Origin: Defluviimonas sp. SAOS-178_SWC
GTDB lineage: Bacteria; Pseudomonadota; Alphaproteobacteria; Rhodobacterales; Rhodobacteraceae
Assembly (NCBI RefSeq): GCF_039830135.1
Contig: NZ_CP156081.1
Location: 1,660,001 to 1,724,000 of the forward strand
Reading direction: 5' to 3'
DNA: 64,000 bases
A program made the position numbers and the translations under genes. Below, one piece after another: positions 27,993 to 37,537 of this stretch (position 1 is the stretch's first letter; each line of letters begins with the position of its first letter). Under the pieces are notes generated by a model. The model was not told the DNA's origin and searched no databases. It was given only the letters and a program-made list of their open reading frames with translations.

Positions 27993-28088
27993 CCGCGCTG
28001 CCGTTCGACCGGAATGGGCGGGCGCCGTTTCGCTTTGCGCGAGACCAAGGTTCTGATATCCCGAAGACCATTGATACGAAGGATATAG

Positions 28089-29147
28089 ATGCTCGCTTCG
28101 ATCCAGTTTCTTCGTTTCGTGGCAGCGCTCATGGTGACGGTTTACCATGCGCAGTCGGCGGCGTCGAAAGTTGGCGGCAGTTTTCCGCAATGGTTTCTGG
28201 ACCTTGCATGGATCGGGGCGGCAGGCGTTCCGGTCTTCTTTGCGATCAGCGGCTTGGTAATGCGCTTCAGCTCGGCACGGGAATTCGGGAATCCCGGCGC
28301 GCCGGCGGCCTTCATCGCGCGAAGGGCCCTGCGCATCTATCCGGTCTACTGGTTCGTTGCCTTGCTTTTCCTGGCGTTCCCACCGCTCTACCTGGTCGGC
28401 TGGCCGGAGGATGCCTTGCGTGTCGCTCCCGCGCTCTTGCTTCTGCCCGGCTATGCGGCCGGCATCATCACGCCCGGATGGACGCTGGCCTATGAGCTCT
28501 ACTTCTACGCGGTGTTCGCGCTTTTGCTGTGGCTGCCTGCCGTCACGGCGGTCGCGGCCCTGACGATCTTCTTCCTCGCGTCCGTGGCGGCAAGCACGGT
28601 TCTGGCCGGCGTGAACCCGTTCCTGGGCCTAGCGACCAATCCCCAACTGCTGATCTTCCTTTCGGGCGTCCTGTTCGCGCACTGGATACTTCGCGATGCC
28701 GGTGCGGCCGGCGGCGCCCTGTCGCGCGCCCTGGCACGCGTGCCCGCCGTCATTCCTTTCGCGATCGCGATACTGGGGTTTGCCGTCGCACCCATCCCGC
28801 ATCATCAGGGCGTCCCGCCGACCCTGACGCTCGGGCTGCCGTCGATCATGCTCGTCGTGGCGGCGGCGCTCGCCGAGGCACAAGGGCGCGTTCCGCGCTT
28901 CGTGAGGACATGGGCATGGCTTGGAGACAGCTCGTACGCGCTTTATCTGGTTCACACGCTGGTCATTTGGCACGCGGCTTCATGGCTCGGCCCGCATGGC
29001 GGCAATTTTCCGGCCGGCGTTTTGCGGGTCGTGGCGCTGGTGATCGTGTCGCTGGCCGCCGGGTTTGCCGTTCACTACGTCTTCGAGCGGCCGCTGATGG
29101 GCTGGCTGCGCCGGCGGAGGCGGTCGCGATCCGTTTCCCGGCAATAG
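28089..29147 (+). CDS. Acyltransferase 3 (OafA/YrhL-type) membrane protein
   Basis: A 352-residue inner-membrane O-acyltransferase with about ten hydrophobic segments. It has the family N-terminal IQFLRFVAALMVTVYH with the conserved catalytic-region His, and RRALRIYPVYW. Such enzymes acetylate or acylate surface sugars or lipids. Its 3' end lies only 44 bp from the convergent LuxR-relative gene. Confidence 0.88.
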   Translation: MLASIQFLRFVAALMVTVYHAQSAASKVGGSFPQWFLDLAWIGAAGVPVFFAISGLVMRFSSAREFGNPGAPAAFIARRALRIYPVYWFVALLFLAFPPLYLVGWPEDALRVAPALLLLPGYAAGIITPGWTLAYELYFYAVFALLLWLPAVTAVAALTIFFLASVAASTVLAGVNPFLGLATNPQLLIFLSGVLFAHWILRDAGAAGGALSRALARVPAVIPFAIAILGFAVAPIPHHQGVPPTLTLGLPSIMLVVAAALAEAQGRVPRFVRTWAWLGDSSYALYLVHTLVIWHAASWLGPHGGNFPAGVLRVVALVIVSLAAGFAVHYVFERPLMGWLRRRRRSRSVSRQ

Positions 29148-29191
29148 GTGCCGCGGAACACCCGGTCGAAGACCCTGCACACAGAAGCGCC

Positions 29192-29671
29192 TTATCCGTG
29201 CGTCAGGTAGATCGACATCTGCTTGAGCGTCATGTGCACCGATGGCGACAGCGCCTCGACGTTTTCGGTGAGATCGTGCAACTCTGTCAGATCCGCCTTC
29301 AGCCTGCCGATCTCCGCATCCGTCGGTTCGCGGTCGGAACGCGAAAAGCCGGCCATGCTGCGCTTCCCGTTGCGCGTCAGTGCGATCACGGCGCCGTATT
29401 TCAGCCCGTACTCCCGCGCGCGCGCCATGACGGCGGCGGGGTCGTCGAGTTCGCTCCAGCGGATCGTTCCCTCGTTCTCAAAGCCCCAGCGCACGACCGG
29501 ATCGTTGAGGACAAGCCCTTCGCGCGAATAGGTATCGAGCCAGTCCTTGGCATAGGACTGGAAGAGGTATTTCGGCGATGTGAAGCGGACATGGAGCGCA
29601 ATCGCGAATCCCGCGGGGCTTGCCTGATGCAGGCGGGCCAGAAGGGCGCTGATCCGATCTTCACTGTCCAT
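29192..29671 (-). CDS. LuxR-family autoinducer-binding domain protein lacking the HTH
   Basis: A 159-residue protein that matches only the acyl-homoserine-lactone-binding domain. The usual ligand-pocket residues are present: W44, Y48, D57, P58 and W72. The C-terminal GerE DNA-binding domain (about 65 residues) is missing, and only 44 bp remain before the next gene. It is divergent from a full LuxR and close to luxI. It may heterodimerise with and inhibit that LuxR, as TrlR does to TraR, or sequester signal. A truncated relic is the alternative. Confidence 0.8.
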   Translation of the reverse strand: MDSEDRISALLARLHQASPAGFAIALHVRFTSPKYLFQSYAKDWLDTYSREGLVLNDPVVRWGFENEGTIRWSELDDPAAVMARAREYGLKYGAVIALTRNGKRSMAGFSRSDREPTDAEIGRLKADLTELHDLTENVEALSPSVHMTLKQMSIYLTHG

Positions 29672-29743
29672 GGCGTTCCTCGCGTCCCATAGTCTTCCTT
29701 CGCCCGGCAATCCGTGGCATATCCTGACAGCCGCCACAACTCT

Positions 29744-29763
29744 GGGTCGTCCGAAATTGACCC
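29744..29763. promoter_or_regulatory. Possible lux-box-like 20-bp imperfect palindrome
   Basis: GGGTCGTCCGAAATTGACCC lies between the divergent luxR-type genes, 28 bp before the LuxR ATG. Its length equals that of lux boxes and its outer five bases are complementary, but the inner part does not match the canonical box. Confidence 0.3.
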
Positions 29764-29791
29764 GCCTGCACGCGAACGGGATGAAGATAGC

Positions 29792-30400
29792 ATGGAACAC
29801 GCCGCGACCGGGCGCGAGTTTTCCTACATTGCACCGGCTGGCTACTATATCGCGCTTCGCGTTGGGTTCGCATTTCCGATCGCCGAGACGAACGCTCTGC
29901 CGGACGCCTGGGTCGAGTATTATACCCAGCGCGGCTATATGCTCCACGATCCGGTCATGCAGTGGCTTTATGCCAATTCCGGCGCGATCCGCTGGAGCGA
30001 CATCGCGCTGCCGGATCCGCGCGGGATCTTCACTGAGGCCGCGTGGCACGGGCTGAAATTCGGTGTCGCGATTTCCTGCGCGTCGACCGGGACGGAAGGC
30101 CAGCGCAGTTTCGGTTCCTTCGCGCGGTCGGACCGGGAATTCACGGATGAGGAGATCGAACTTCTCTCCCATAAGCTGCGGCGCCTGCACGAGGCGACGG
30201 CGCCGCCCACGAACCTGACGGAGGCCGAACTCGAAGCGCTCCGAATGGTGCGTGACGGGCTCTTGCTGAAAGAGATCGCGAGCGACCTCGGCGTGTCGGA
30301 AGGCGCGATCAAGCAGCGCCTGAAGAACGCGAAACTCAAGCTCGCCGCGAAGACGATCAGTCAGGCCGTGTCGATCGCCGTGGGCTACGCGTTGATCTGA
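29792..30400 (+). CDS. LuxR-type quorum-sensing regulator
   Basis: A 202-residue transcription factor. The autoinducer-binding domain has W40, Y44, D53, P54 and W68; the C-terminal GerE helix-turn-helix is LTEAELEALRMVRDGL then EIASDLGVSEGAIKQRL. It lies 146 bp before the luxI-type gene on the same strand and is presumably its cognate receptor. The ATG at 29792 is chosen; a GTG at 29714 is in frame. Confidence 0.9.
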   Translation: MEHAATGREFSYIAPAGYYIALRVGFAFPIAETNALPDAWVEYYTQRGYMLHDPVMQWLYANSGAIRWSDIALPDPRGIFTEAAWHGLKFGVAISCASTGTEGQRSFGSFARSDREFTDEEIELLSHKLRRLHEATAPPTNLTEAELEALRMVRDGLLLKEIASDLGVSEGAIKQRLKNAKLKLAAKTISQAVSIAVGYALI

Positions 30401-30546
30401 GGGTTTCCCCTGGAGGACCGGCGCGCGCGGCGCGGAAGGCGCACCACACACTTATATGGCGAAACTATGGCTTAGACTCGCCGATTAGGATTTTTCCCGT
30501 TTCAGGTTGATGCTCTAATCGCCCTGCCTATCAGGAGGGGCATATC

Positions 30547-31149
30547 ATGGAAAACATCACTTTCGACCTGCTCAACATGCACCAGCACGGCGCGGCCTTC
30601 TACGACTACCTGAGAATGCGCAAGCGCGTCTTCGTCGATGAACTCGGCTGGGAGATCCCGCACAACGATTTCGTCGAGATGGACCAGTACGACAACCCGA
30701 TGACCCATTATTCGCTCGTCGTCCGCGACGGTCGGGTGATCGGCGGCGCCCGCGCTCTGTCGACCGTGGCCGAGTGGAACGGCGCGGGTTGCATGCTGAA
30801 CGACGTGCTGGAGGGCAAGCTGCCGACGATCCCGAAAAGCGTGATCGACGGGCCGATCCGGACACCGCTTGTCTGGGAATGTTCGCGGCTCGTCATGGCC
30901 GAGGACATCGGCGCGGCCGAAGAGCGCGCGGAGTGCCTGTCGCTGATCGTCGACGGTCTGGCGGACATGGCGCGGTCCCAGGGTGCGTCGGAACTGATCT
31001 CGCTCACGCGGCTGCCGCTTCTCAGAGCGCTGCGGCAGCTCGGCTGGGCGTGCGACCGGATCGGCCAGCCCTACACCCAGGACGGACGCAGCTACGCGGT
31101 GCTCAGCATGCCCGCCGACAAGCTGCGTCCCGCCATCGCCGCCGAATGA
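30547..31149 (+). CDS. Acyl-homoserine-lactone synthase (LuxI family)
   Basis: Makes the N-acyl-homoserine-lactone signal from SAM and an acyl donor. The 200-residue protein has the conserved N-terminal basic/aromatic stretch RMRKRVFVDELGWEIP, the acidic site FVEMDQYD, and RALSTVAEWNGAG, followed by WECSRLVM. A strong ribosome site (CAGGAGGGG) precedes the ATG. The inverted repeat CCTG-N5-CAGG at 30523-30535 overlaps that site. Confidence 0.93.
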   Translation: MENITFDLLNMHQHGAAFYDYLRMRKRVFVDELGWEIPHNDFVEMDQYDNPMTHYSLVVRDGRVIGGARALSTVAEWNGAGCMLNDVLEGKLPTIPKSVIDGPIRTPLVWECSRLVMAEDIGAAEERAECLSLIVDGLADMARSQGASELISLTRLPLLRALRQLGWACDRIGQPYTQDGRSYAVLSMPADKLRPAIAAE

Positions 31150-31433
31150 TCCGATGAGCGACGGACCCGCCGCCCGGCGCGGAGGCCGGGCGGCGATGGT
31201 CTGGGCGGTGGATCGGACCTCGTCAGCGGAACGGGCGGAGCGATGCCGTCTGAGCGCAGGTCGAGCGTTTGCATCCTTGCCCTCGCGGCCGCGCAACGGC
31301 ATTGTGTGAGGGCGTGTCCGCCCGACCGGTTGAAGCGGGGGCGTGGCTTGCATAGATAGAGCGCGGAACGGAAAGGGCCGGGTGCCGCCGACGATCGGGG
31401 CCGGTGTCCTTTAGCCGAGAACAGGATACGCGA

Positions 31434-33842
31434 ATGAACGAAAGACTTTCCCCCAGCTTCCCCGTGTTGCCGCTGCGCGACATCGTGGTGTTCCCGCATA
31501 TGATCGTGCCGCTTTTCGTGGGCCGCGAAAGATCGGTCCGGGCGCTGGAAGAGGTGATGCGCGAGGACAAGCAGATCCTTCTGTCGTCGCAGATCGACCC
31601 GACCCAGGACGATCCCTCGACCGACGGGATCTACAAGGCTGGCGTCCTTGCGAATGTGCTTCAGCTTCTGAAACTGCCCGATGGCACCGTGAAAGTGCTT
31701 GTCGAGGGCAAGAGTCGCGTGCGCATCGTCGAGTTCATCGAGAACGACGCCTATTTTGAGGCGGAATGCGAACCGCTGACCGAAATGCCCGGCGATCCGG
31801 CCACGGTCGAGGCGCTATTGCGCTCGGTCGCCGAGGAATTCGAGCGCTATGCCAAGATCAAGAAGAACGTGCCGGAAGAGGCGCTTTCGGCCGTGGCCGA
31901 AAGCCGCGAGCCCGCGAAGCTCGCCGACCTCGTCTCGGGCCATCTCGGGATCGAGGTGAACCAGAAGCAGGAGCTTCTGGAAACGCTCGACGTCGCCGAA
32001 CGGCTCGAGAAGGTCTACGGCCTGATGCAGGGCGAGATGTCGGTCCTTCAGGTCGAGAAGAAGATCAAGTCCCGCGTCAAGACGCAGATGGAGCGCACCC
32101 AGCGCGAATACTATCTGAATGAGCAGATGAAGGCCATTCAGAAGGAGCTGGGCGACGGCGAGGACGGCCAGAACGAGGTCAACGAACTGGCCGAGAAGAT
32201 CGCCAGGACCAGGTTCTCCAAGGAGGCGCGCGACAAGGCCGAGGCGGAGTTGAAAAAGCTCAAGTCGATGTCGCCGATGTCGGCCGAGGCGACGGTGGTG
32301 CGCAATTACCTCGACTGGCTGCTGAGCCTGCCCTGGGGCGTGAAGTCCCGGGTCAAGAAGGATCTGAGGAAAGCCCAGGAAGTCCTTGATAACGATCACT
32401 ATGGTCTGGAAAAAGTCAAGGAGCGGATTGTCGAATATCTGGCCGTGCAGCAGCGCAGCCAGAAGATGAAGGGGCCGATCCTCTGCCTCGTCGGCCCTCC
32501 GGGCGTCGGCAAGACCTCGCTCGGCAAGTCGGTCGCCAGGGCGACGGGACGCGAGTTCATCCGCATCTCGCTCGGCGGCGTTCGGGACGAGTCGGAGATC
32601 CGCGGCCACCGGCGGACCTATATCGGCTCCATGCCCGGCAAGATCATCCAGGCGCTGAAGAAGGCGAAGACGACGAATCCGCTCATCCTGCTCGATGAAA
32701 TCGACAAGATGGGCCAGGATTTCCGCGGCGACCCGGCTTCGGCAATGCTCGAGGTGCTCGATCCCGAACAGAACGCGACCTTCATCGATCACTATCTCGA
32801 GGTCGAATACGACCTCTCGAACGTGATGTTCCTGACCACGGCGAACAGCTACAACATGCCGTCGCCACTTCTGGACCGGATGGAGATCATCCCGCTGGCC
32901 GGCTACACCGAAGACGAGAAGCGCGAGATCGCGAAACAGCATCTCATCCCGAAGCAGGTCAAGAACCACGGGCTGAAGAAGGCCGAGTTCAAGCTGACGG
33001 ATGCGGCGTTGCAGGAGATGATCCGCACCTATACCCGCGAGGCGGGGGTGCGGAACCTCGAACGCGAGATCTCCAAGCTGACGCGCAAGGCGCTGACCAG
33101 GATCGTCCGCAAGGACGTGACCAGCGTCGAGGTGACGCCCGACAATCTCGAGGACTTCCTTGGGGTGAAGCGGTTCCGCTACGGGCTGGCCGAGAAGGAA
33201 GACCAGATCGGCGTCGTCACCGGCCTCGCCTGGACCTCCGTCGGCGGCGACCTTCTGTCGATCGAGGCGCTGAAACTGCCCGGCAAGGGGCGGATGAAGA
33301 CGACCGGCAAGCTCGGCGACGTGATGAAGGAATCGATCGAGGCCGCGTCCTCCTTCGTCCGGGCGATCAGCCCGGAGATCGGGGTGAAGCCCCCGGTCTT
33401 CGAGAAGATCGATATTCACGTTCACGTGCCGGAAGGTGCGACGCCCAAGGACGGGCCGAGCGCAGGCGTGGCGATGGTGACCTCCATCGTCTCGGTCCTG
33501 ACGCAGATCCCGGTCAGGAAGGACATCGCCATGACGGGCGAGGTGACGCTGCGCGGCAACGTGCTGGCCATCGGCGGGTTGAAGGAGAAGCTTCTGGCGG
33601 CGCTCAGGGGCGGCATCAAGACGGTGCTGATCCCCGAGGAGAACGCCAAGGACCTGCCGGAAATCCCGGACAATGTGAAGGCGGGGCTGAAGATCATCCC
33701 GGTCAGCCATGTTCGGGATGTGCTGAAGCTGGCGCTCGTCAAGATGCCGGAGCCGATCCAGTGGGACGCGGAGGCGGAAGAGGCCGCCGCGAAGGCCGCG
33801 CTCGCCGAGAAGGGCGACGGGGCATCGGCGACGGCGCACTGA
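31434..33842 (+). CDS. lon: ATP-dependent protease LonA
   Basis: Hexameric cytoplasmic protease that degrades misfolded and regulatory proteins. The 802-residue protein has the Lon N-terminal substrate domain, an AAA+ module with Walker [10 protein letters not shown] (K360), and the C-terminal Ser-Lys protease with S676 in DGPSAG and K717 in GGLKEK. Length is typical. The ATG at 31434 gives the normal N-terminus. A hairpin follows the stop. Confidence 0.97.
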   Translation: MNERLSPSFPVLPLRDIVVFPHMIVPLFVGRERSVRALEEVMREDKQILLSSQIDPTQDDPSTDGIYKAGVLANVLQLLKLPDGTVKVLVEGKSRVRIVEFIENDAYFEAECEPLTEMPGDPATVEALLRSVAEEFERYAKIKKNVPEEALSAVAESREPAKLADLVSGHLGIEVNQKQELLETLDVAERLEKVYGLMQGEMSVLQVEKKIKSRVKTQMERTQREYYLNEQMKAIQKELGDGEDGQNEVNELAEKIARTRFSKEARDKAEAELKKLKSMSPMSAEATVVRNYLDWLLSLPWGVKSRVKKDLRKAQEVLDNDHYGLEKVKERIVEYLAVQQRSQKMKGPILCLVGPPGVGKTSLGKSVARATGREFIRISLGGVRDESEIRGHRRTYIGSMPGKIIQALKKAKTTNPLILLDEIDKMGQDFRGDPASAMLEVLDPEQNATFIDHYLEVEYDLSNVMFLTTANSYNMPSPLLDRMEIIPLAGYTEDEKREIAKQHLIPKQVKNHGLKKAEFKLTDAALQEMIRTYTREAGVRNLEREISKLTRKALTRIVRKDVTSVEVTPDNLEDFLGVKRFRYGLAEKEDQIGVVTGLAWTSVGGDLLSIEALKLPGKGRMKTTGKLGDVMKESIEAASSFVRAISPEIGVKPPVFEKIDIHVHVPEGATPKDGPSAGVAMVTSIVSVLTQIPVRKDIAMTGEVTLRGNVLAIGGLKEKLLAALRGGIKTVLIPEENAKDLPEIPDNVKAGLKIIPVSHVRDVLKLALVKMPEPIQWDAEAEEAAAKAALAEKGDGASATAH

Positions 33843-33867
33843 CCGATAGGGCCGTATGACAGGGGCA

Positions 33868-33889
33868 GGGCGCGGCGAATGTCGCGCCC
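33868..33889 (+). terminator. Hairpin after lon
   Basis: GGGCGCG pairs with CGCGCCC around an eight-base loop, 26 bp after the lon stop, followed by the T-containing TCGTTCGTTCG. A probable but weak intrinsic terminator. Confidence 0.5.
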
Positions 33890-34126
33890 TCGTTCGTTCG
33901 GCCCGCTCGAAGGCACCGGACACCGTGAATGCCGCAATTCCCGGCGGGGACAGGCCGGCGCCCGCCCGAAGTCATGTCGGGTTGCAGGCGGTGCCGCGGG
34001 TAATCATGTGCAGGGAAGGGCGGGAGATCACCTTGGGCAAACTGCGCCTCGCCCCCAGCGGACCAGCTGGATTGTCGATGATATATCTGTAGTCTGCGGT
34101 GAACTTCCGGACGGGACGGCTCGGCA

Positions 34127-34537
34127 ATGACGGCGAAGAAGGCCAAGACCGCATCGCGCGCAAAGGCGCCGCGTCGCGCAGCGCAGACGCCGGCGCAGCC
34201 GACGAAGGCAGCACCGCCCGATCCGGTGTCGGCAGACGCCGAGCCAGCGGTGCAGGCGCAGGTTCTGCGGAAGAAAGACCTTTTCAAGCGGGTGGCGGCC
34301 GCCACCGGGGCGAAGGCGGGCGATGTCAGGCTGATCACCGAGGCGGTTCTCGACATCCTCGGCAACGCGCTCTCCGCCGGCGAGGCTCTGGCGCTGCCGC
34401 CCTTCGGAAAGGCCCGGGTCAACCGGCAGAAAGACCTCGCAACGGGCGAAGTGCTCATTGTCCGGCTCCGTCGCGGGGGACAGGGCGGCCAAGCCGCGCA
34501 GGGCGGGAACGAAGCTCTTGAAGAGGCCGGCGAATAG
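34127..34537 (+). CDS. HU-type DNA-binding protein with N-terminal extension
   Basis: A 136-residue protein. Residues 48-120 match the HU/IHF fold (LRKKDLFKRVAAATG; LPPFGKARVNRQKD), shortened in the DNA-binding arms. Residues 1-47 are a disordered Ala/Pro/Lys-rich extension absent from classical HU, and the C-terminus is Gly/Gln-rich. It would bind DNA non-specifically. It ends 19 bp before the tRNA-Val used by the mobile element. Confidence 0.8.
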   Translation: MTAKKAKTASRAKAPRRAAQTPAQPTKAAPPDPVSADAEPAVQAQVLRKKDLFKRVAAATGAKAGDVRLITEAVLDILGNALSAGEALALPPFGKARVNRQKDLATGEVLIVRLRRGGQGGQAAQGGNEALEEAGE

Positions 34538-34556
34538 CGCTAGGTAGCCCGCCGAC

Positions 34557-34631
34557 GGGTGATTAGCTCAGTGGTAGAGCGCTTCGTTCACATCGAAGAT
34601 GTCGGGGGTTCAAATCCCTCATCACCCACCA
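34557..34631 (+). tRNA. tRNA-Val(CAC), intact copy at attL
   Basis: A 75-nt cloverleaf. The acceptor stem is GGGTGAT/ATCACCC, the D-arm is GCTCAGTGGTAGAGC, the anticodon arm CTTCG-TTCACAT-CGAAG has anticodon CAC, the T-arm holds GTTCAAAT, and CCA is encoded. Its last 25 bases are duplicated at 50265-50289, marking it as the integration target of the element. Confidence 0.95.
34607..34631. repeat. attL core
   Basis: A 25-bp sequence starting GGTTCAAATCCC and ending CACCCACCA, inside the intact tRNA-Val. It is identical to attR at 50265-50289; the bases on either side differ. Confidence 0.9.
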
Positions 34632-34945
34632 CGATTTTTCCCTTTAAAATCAAGCACTTACGGGATCGGACGGTCCAGAATGTATGGTAACTACCCCCAA
34701 TAATGTATGGTAACTCGGGGAGGGTAGGGGACTGGATTCGGTATGGGGCGGGTTTTGGGGGTTTGGGTGGGCCGCGTTAGCGGCTGGGCAAAAAGAAGGG
34801 GCGTTCGCGTGAGGTACCACGAACGCCCCAAGTGCGGCGGGCCAGAGTTCCGCCGATTGATACGCGGCCCGGCTAAAGACCCCTCTTTGAAGCCGGACCG
34901 CGCTGGGTGGGGGTGGGCCACTCATCCGCGCCCGCACCCAATTCT
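34632..34945. other. Non-coding left end of the element, with hairpins
   Basis: 314 bp from attL to the tape-measure gene. Besides the arm repeats it holds a GTTA-loop hairpin, GCCGC-GTTA-GCGGC (34771-34784), and a 10-bp stem GGGGCGTTCG/CGAACGCCCC (34798-34829). These could stop minus-strand transcripts from the tape-measure gene. No gene seen. Confidence 0.6.
34682..34715. repeat. Left arm-type repeats of the element
   Basis: Two copies of GTATGGTAACT start at 34682 and 34705, 23 bp apart, with ACCCCC between them. The same spacing and orientation occur at 50165-50198. They are probably integrase or excisionase arm sites. Confidence 0.65.
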
Positions 34946-37537
34946 TTAACCGCGTGGGTTCAGCGTTCCGCCGTACCGGGCAGCATGTGCGATTTGCTCC
35001 TGAACCATCGCCCGCAATTGATCCACCACGGCCTTGGCCACCTGCCCGCCGTGTTTCTGGTCTGCGGCGGGGTCCCCGCTGGAGCCCTCAACCGTGACGT
35101 TCGCTGTAATCGGTCCCATGTTGATGACGGGCGCGGCATTTCCGTTTGCCGCGTCTCCGCCGTTCATTTCAACCGGGACCTTGCGGCCCTTGCTAAGCGG
35201 AATGACCGCTTCATTCGGGTGCAAGATGGAAGGAATGCCGGACGTGTTAGCGGTGCCTTGGGCGAAGTGTGGGGCGTGCGAAAACGCCGCCATAGTTGCG
35301 TGAGCTGACGACATTGCCGGGCGATCACTGAAACCGCCTTCCGAATGGGCCGGGAAGAGGAAATTCAGGATACCACCTCCGACACCAGAACCGGAGCCAT
35401 CAAACCCAAAGAGTTGGAGGAACGCCTTGGTCGTTTGATCGGCTAGGACGGATGCTAGTGCGCTGACCATCGAATCCGCGAACGACTTCGCGCCAAACTC
35501 GCCCGTTTTGAATAGCTCTTCGAAGCTGTTTTTGAGCCCGTCAATCGCCGTGCTTTTGATCGTGTTTGCCGCTTCCTGATACGTGGGCACGGACTCTAGA
35601 AACGCCTTCACAGGATCGTTTGCCGCTGCCGCTTCCCGGTTCGCGCGCGTCTGGGCGTCGATTTGGCGGAGTATCGCCATAGTCGCGGCGTCTACCTGCC
35701 CGCCCATCAGGACCGCCGCTTCGCCGTACAGTTTCGAGGCCTCGGCAGATTGGAACGTTGAGTCCGCGATTGCCTTGTGTGCCAGCTCCTGAGCCCGGAG
35801 ATTCTGCAACGTGTCCTTCAAGGACTCGTTGTATTTTTGGAGGTCAGATTGACGGCCTTTGCCGCCCCCGGATCGGTCCGACTTCATCGAGTCCGAAAGC
35901 TTCTTTTGAAGCGCCGCGCCTTCTTTGGCCAATTCGTTCAACCGGGCGATATCGCCCGCGCGCTTTGCCACCTCGTCAAGGTTGAGGTTGCCCGACTTCG
36001 CCCCGGCTGCGATGAAGTCATCAAGTTGAACCTGACGATCCGCAGCCGCAGCGGCATAGCCCCCGCCGATCTGGAGTCGTAGGGATGCGTTCGCGCGCTC
36101 CATGTCTGAAATCTGTTGCCCGATAGAGCGCTGCAAAGCCCCGAAAGCCGAAGGCATGTTCGCGACCGTGGCCAGCAAGCGCGCGGCTTCATCTGCCCCG
36201 GTCCCGATCTCGATTGCGAGGGCATTTGCCGCCTTGCTTGACCGGTCCGTGGCGGTGGACGTGTCGTCTTGGCTTCGCGCTAGCCGAATGCTCGCGTCTT
36301 CCGCTTCAATGATCTGGGCGAGCATATCCTTGGCGGAGTCGGAGCCATTGTCGAAGCCCCCCGAAACCTCTTCAAAGCGTTGGCGGAGGCGGGTCAAGGC
36401 GGCGCTCTGGTCTTCAAACGTCGTCGCGTTCTTAACCTGAGTCATTAGGTCTTCGATCTGGCGGACGGCGTCGTATGTGCCCCCCGTGATCTCTTTCAGC
36501 CCGTCGCTTGCGGTTGTAAGCCACCCGTCAGGAATCGAGTCCTGTATGCTCTGGACCATGTCCCGGTTTGTGCCCATGGCCCGGAATTTCTCGACCCGCA
36601 CAAGCCGGTCTAGATGCTTATCCAATTCGGCGTTCAACCGCCCGTAACCGTCCACCATGTCACCGATACCATTCCGGGCATTGGTGGAAGCGGAGCGAAG
36701 CGCCGAAATATGGTTGTTCGCATCGCCTAGCGCGTCGGCAAACGATTTGACTTCATCGTCTGCCCCGGTGAGGGCCTGAAACAGGGCCGCGCCAAGGGCG
36801 ATCACGCCAATGGTCACCAGCGAAACTGGATTGATCATGCTCATGAAGCCCGCGCTAAGCGTGCGGAGAATTGCCGCGCGCGTCCCGAGACCGTTGAGCA
36901 TCTGACTGACCTGCGTGCCCTGTTGAAGGGCCAATTGGAGCGGGTTTTGCCCCGCTGCCATCATTACAGCGATATCGTTAAATTGGCTGGCCATGTATGC
37001 CGTTTGAAAGCCGGAAACGCGGGCATTTGCGCCCATGCCCTGCATAGCTTTTCCCGTCGAGACGGCGGCAAGCTGAGTGCGTTTCACCTCGTCTGCAAGG
37101 TCTTTGAAGTCGGCCCGGGCCGAGCGGATGTCGGTCGTGTTCGTGGCGGTTGCCAATCGTCCCTGAAGGCGTGTTAGGGCCCCTTCAAGCTCTGCTAGAC
37201 CGCTATTGTCGCCGATCATGGCCATGGACGCGGACAGGCGCGAAACGTCATTCTGCGACGTCCTGAGGGCCGTTTGAGATGCGATCTGCAAGCGCTTGAA
37301 CATATCCGCCGCGTGTTGCTGCGAACGGGATAGCCCATCGGTGGCGTTGGTGGTCGCCTTAATTCCCGTGAGGTCGGGCTTGGGGGACTTGGACAGGGCG
37401 GTAAATGCACCAGCGGAGTCGCGTTCAAGGTCTTTTACGGCGCGCTTGATCGCGGCAATCGCGGACGTGAATTCTTTCGAGCCCTGCCGCGCGGCAGAGG
37501 CATCGATTTTTAGTCGAATATCGTGAATTTCGGACAT
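34946..37537 (-). CDS. Phage tail tape-measure-like protein
   Basis: An 863-residue protein. After a helical, Ala/Ser/Thr-rich N-terminal third, residues of about 180-262 hold the typical tape-measure segment: FQTAYMASQFNDIAVMMAAG, then a hydrophobic stretch SMINPVSLVTIGVIALGAAL. The C-terminus has the common tail-protein signature HPNEAVIPLSKGRKVPVEM preceded by Gly/Ala/His-rich loops. In phages it sets tail length and can enter the host membrane. I used the ATG at 37537, which begins MSEIHDIRLKIDA. No neighbouring tail, capsid or packaging genes are present, so it is an orphan. Confidence 0.8.
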   Translation of the reverse strand: MSEIHDIRLKIDASAARQGSKEFTSAIAAIKRAVKDLERDSAGAFTALSKSPKPDLTGIKATTNATDGLSRSQQHAADMFKRLQIASQTALRTSQNDVSRLSASMAMIGDNSGLAELEGALTRLQGRLATATNTTDIRSARADFKDLADEVKRTQLAAVSTGKAMQGMGANARVSGFQTAYMASQFNDIAVMMAAGQNPLQLALQQGTQVSQMLNGLGTRAAILRTLSAGFMSMINPVSLVTIGVIALGAALFQALTGADDEVKSFADALGDANNHISALRSASTNARNGIGDMVDGYGRLNAELDKHLDRLVRVEKFRAMGTNRDMVQSIQDSIPDGWLTTASDGLKEITGGTYDAVRQIEDLMTQVKNATTFEDQSAALTRLRQRFEEVSGGFDNGSDSAKDMLAQIIEAEDASIRLARSQDDTSTATDRSSKAANALAIEIGTGADEAARLLATVANMPSAFGALQRSIGQQISDMERANASLRLQIGGGYAAAAADRQVQLDDFIAAGAKSGNLNLDEVAKRAGDIARLNELAKEGAALQKKLSDSMKSDRSGGGKGRQSDLQKYNESLKDTLQNLRAQELAHKAIADSTFQSAEASKLYGEAAVLMGGQVDAATMAILRQIDAQTRANREAAAANDPVKAFLESVPTYQEAANTIKSTAIDGLKNSFEELFKTGEFGAKSFADSMVSALASVLADQTTKAFLQLFGFDGSGSGVGGGILNFLFPAHSEGGFSDRPAMSSAHATMAAFSHAPHFAQGTANTSGIPSILHPNEAVIPLSKGRKVPVEMNGGDAANGNAAPVINMGPITANVTVEGSSGDPAADQKHGGQVAKAVVDQLRAMVQEQIAHAARYGGTLNPRG

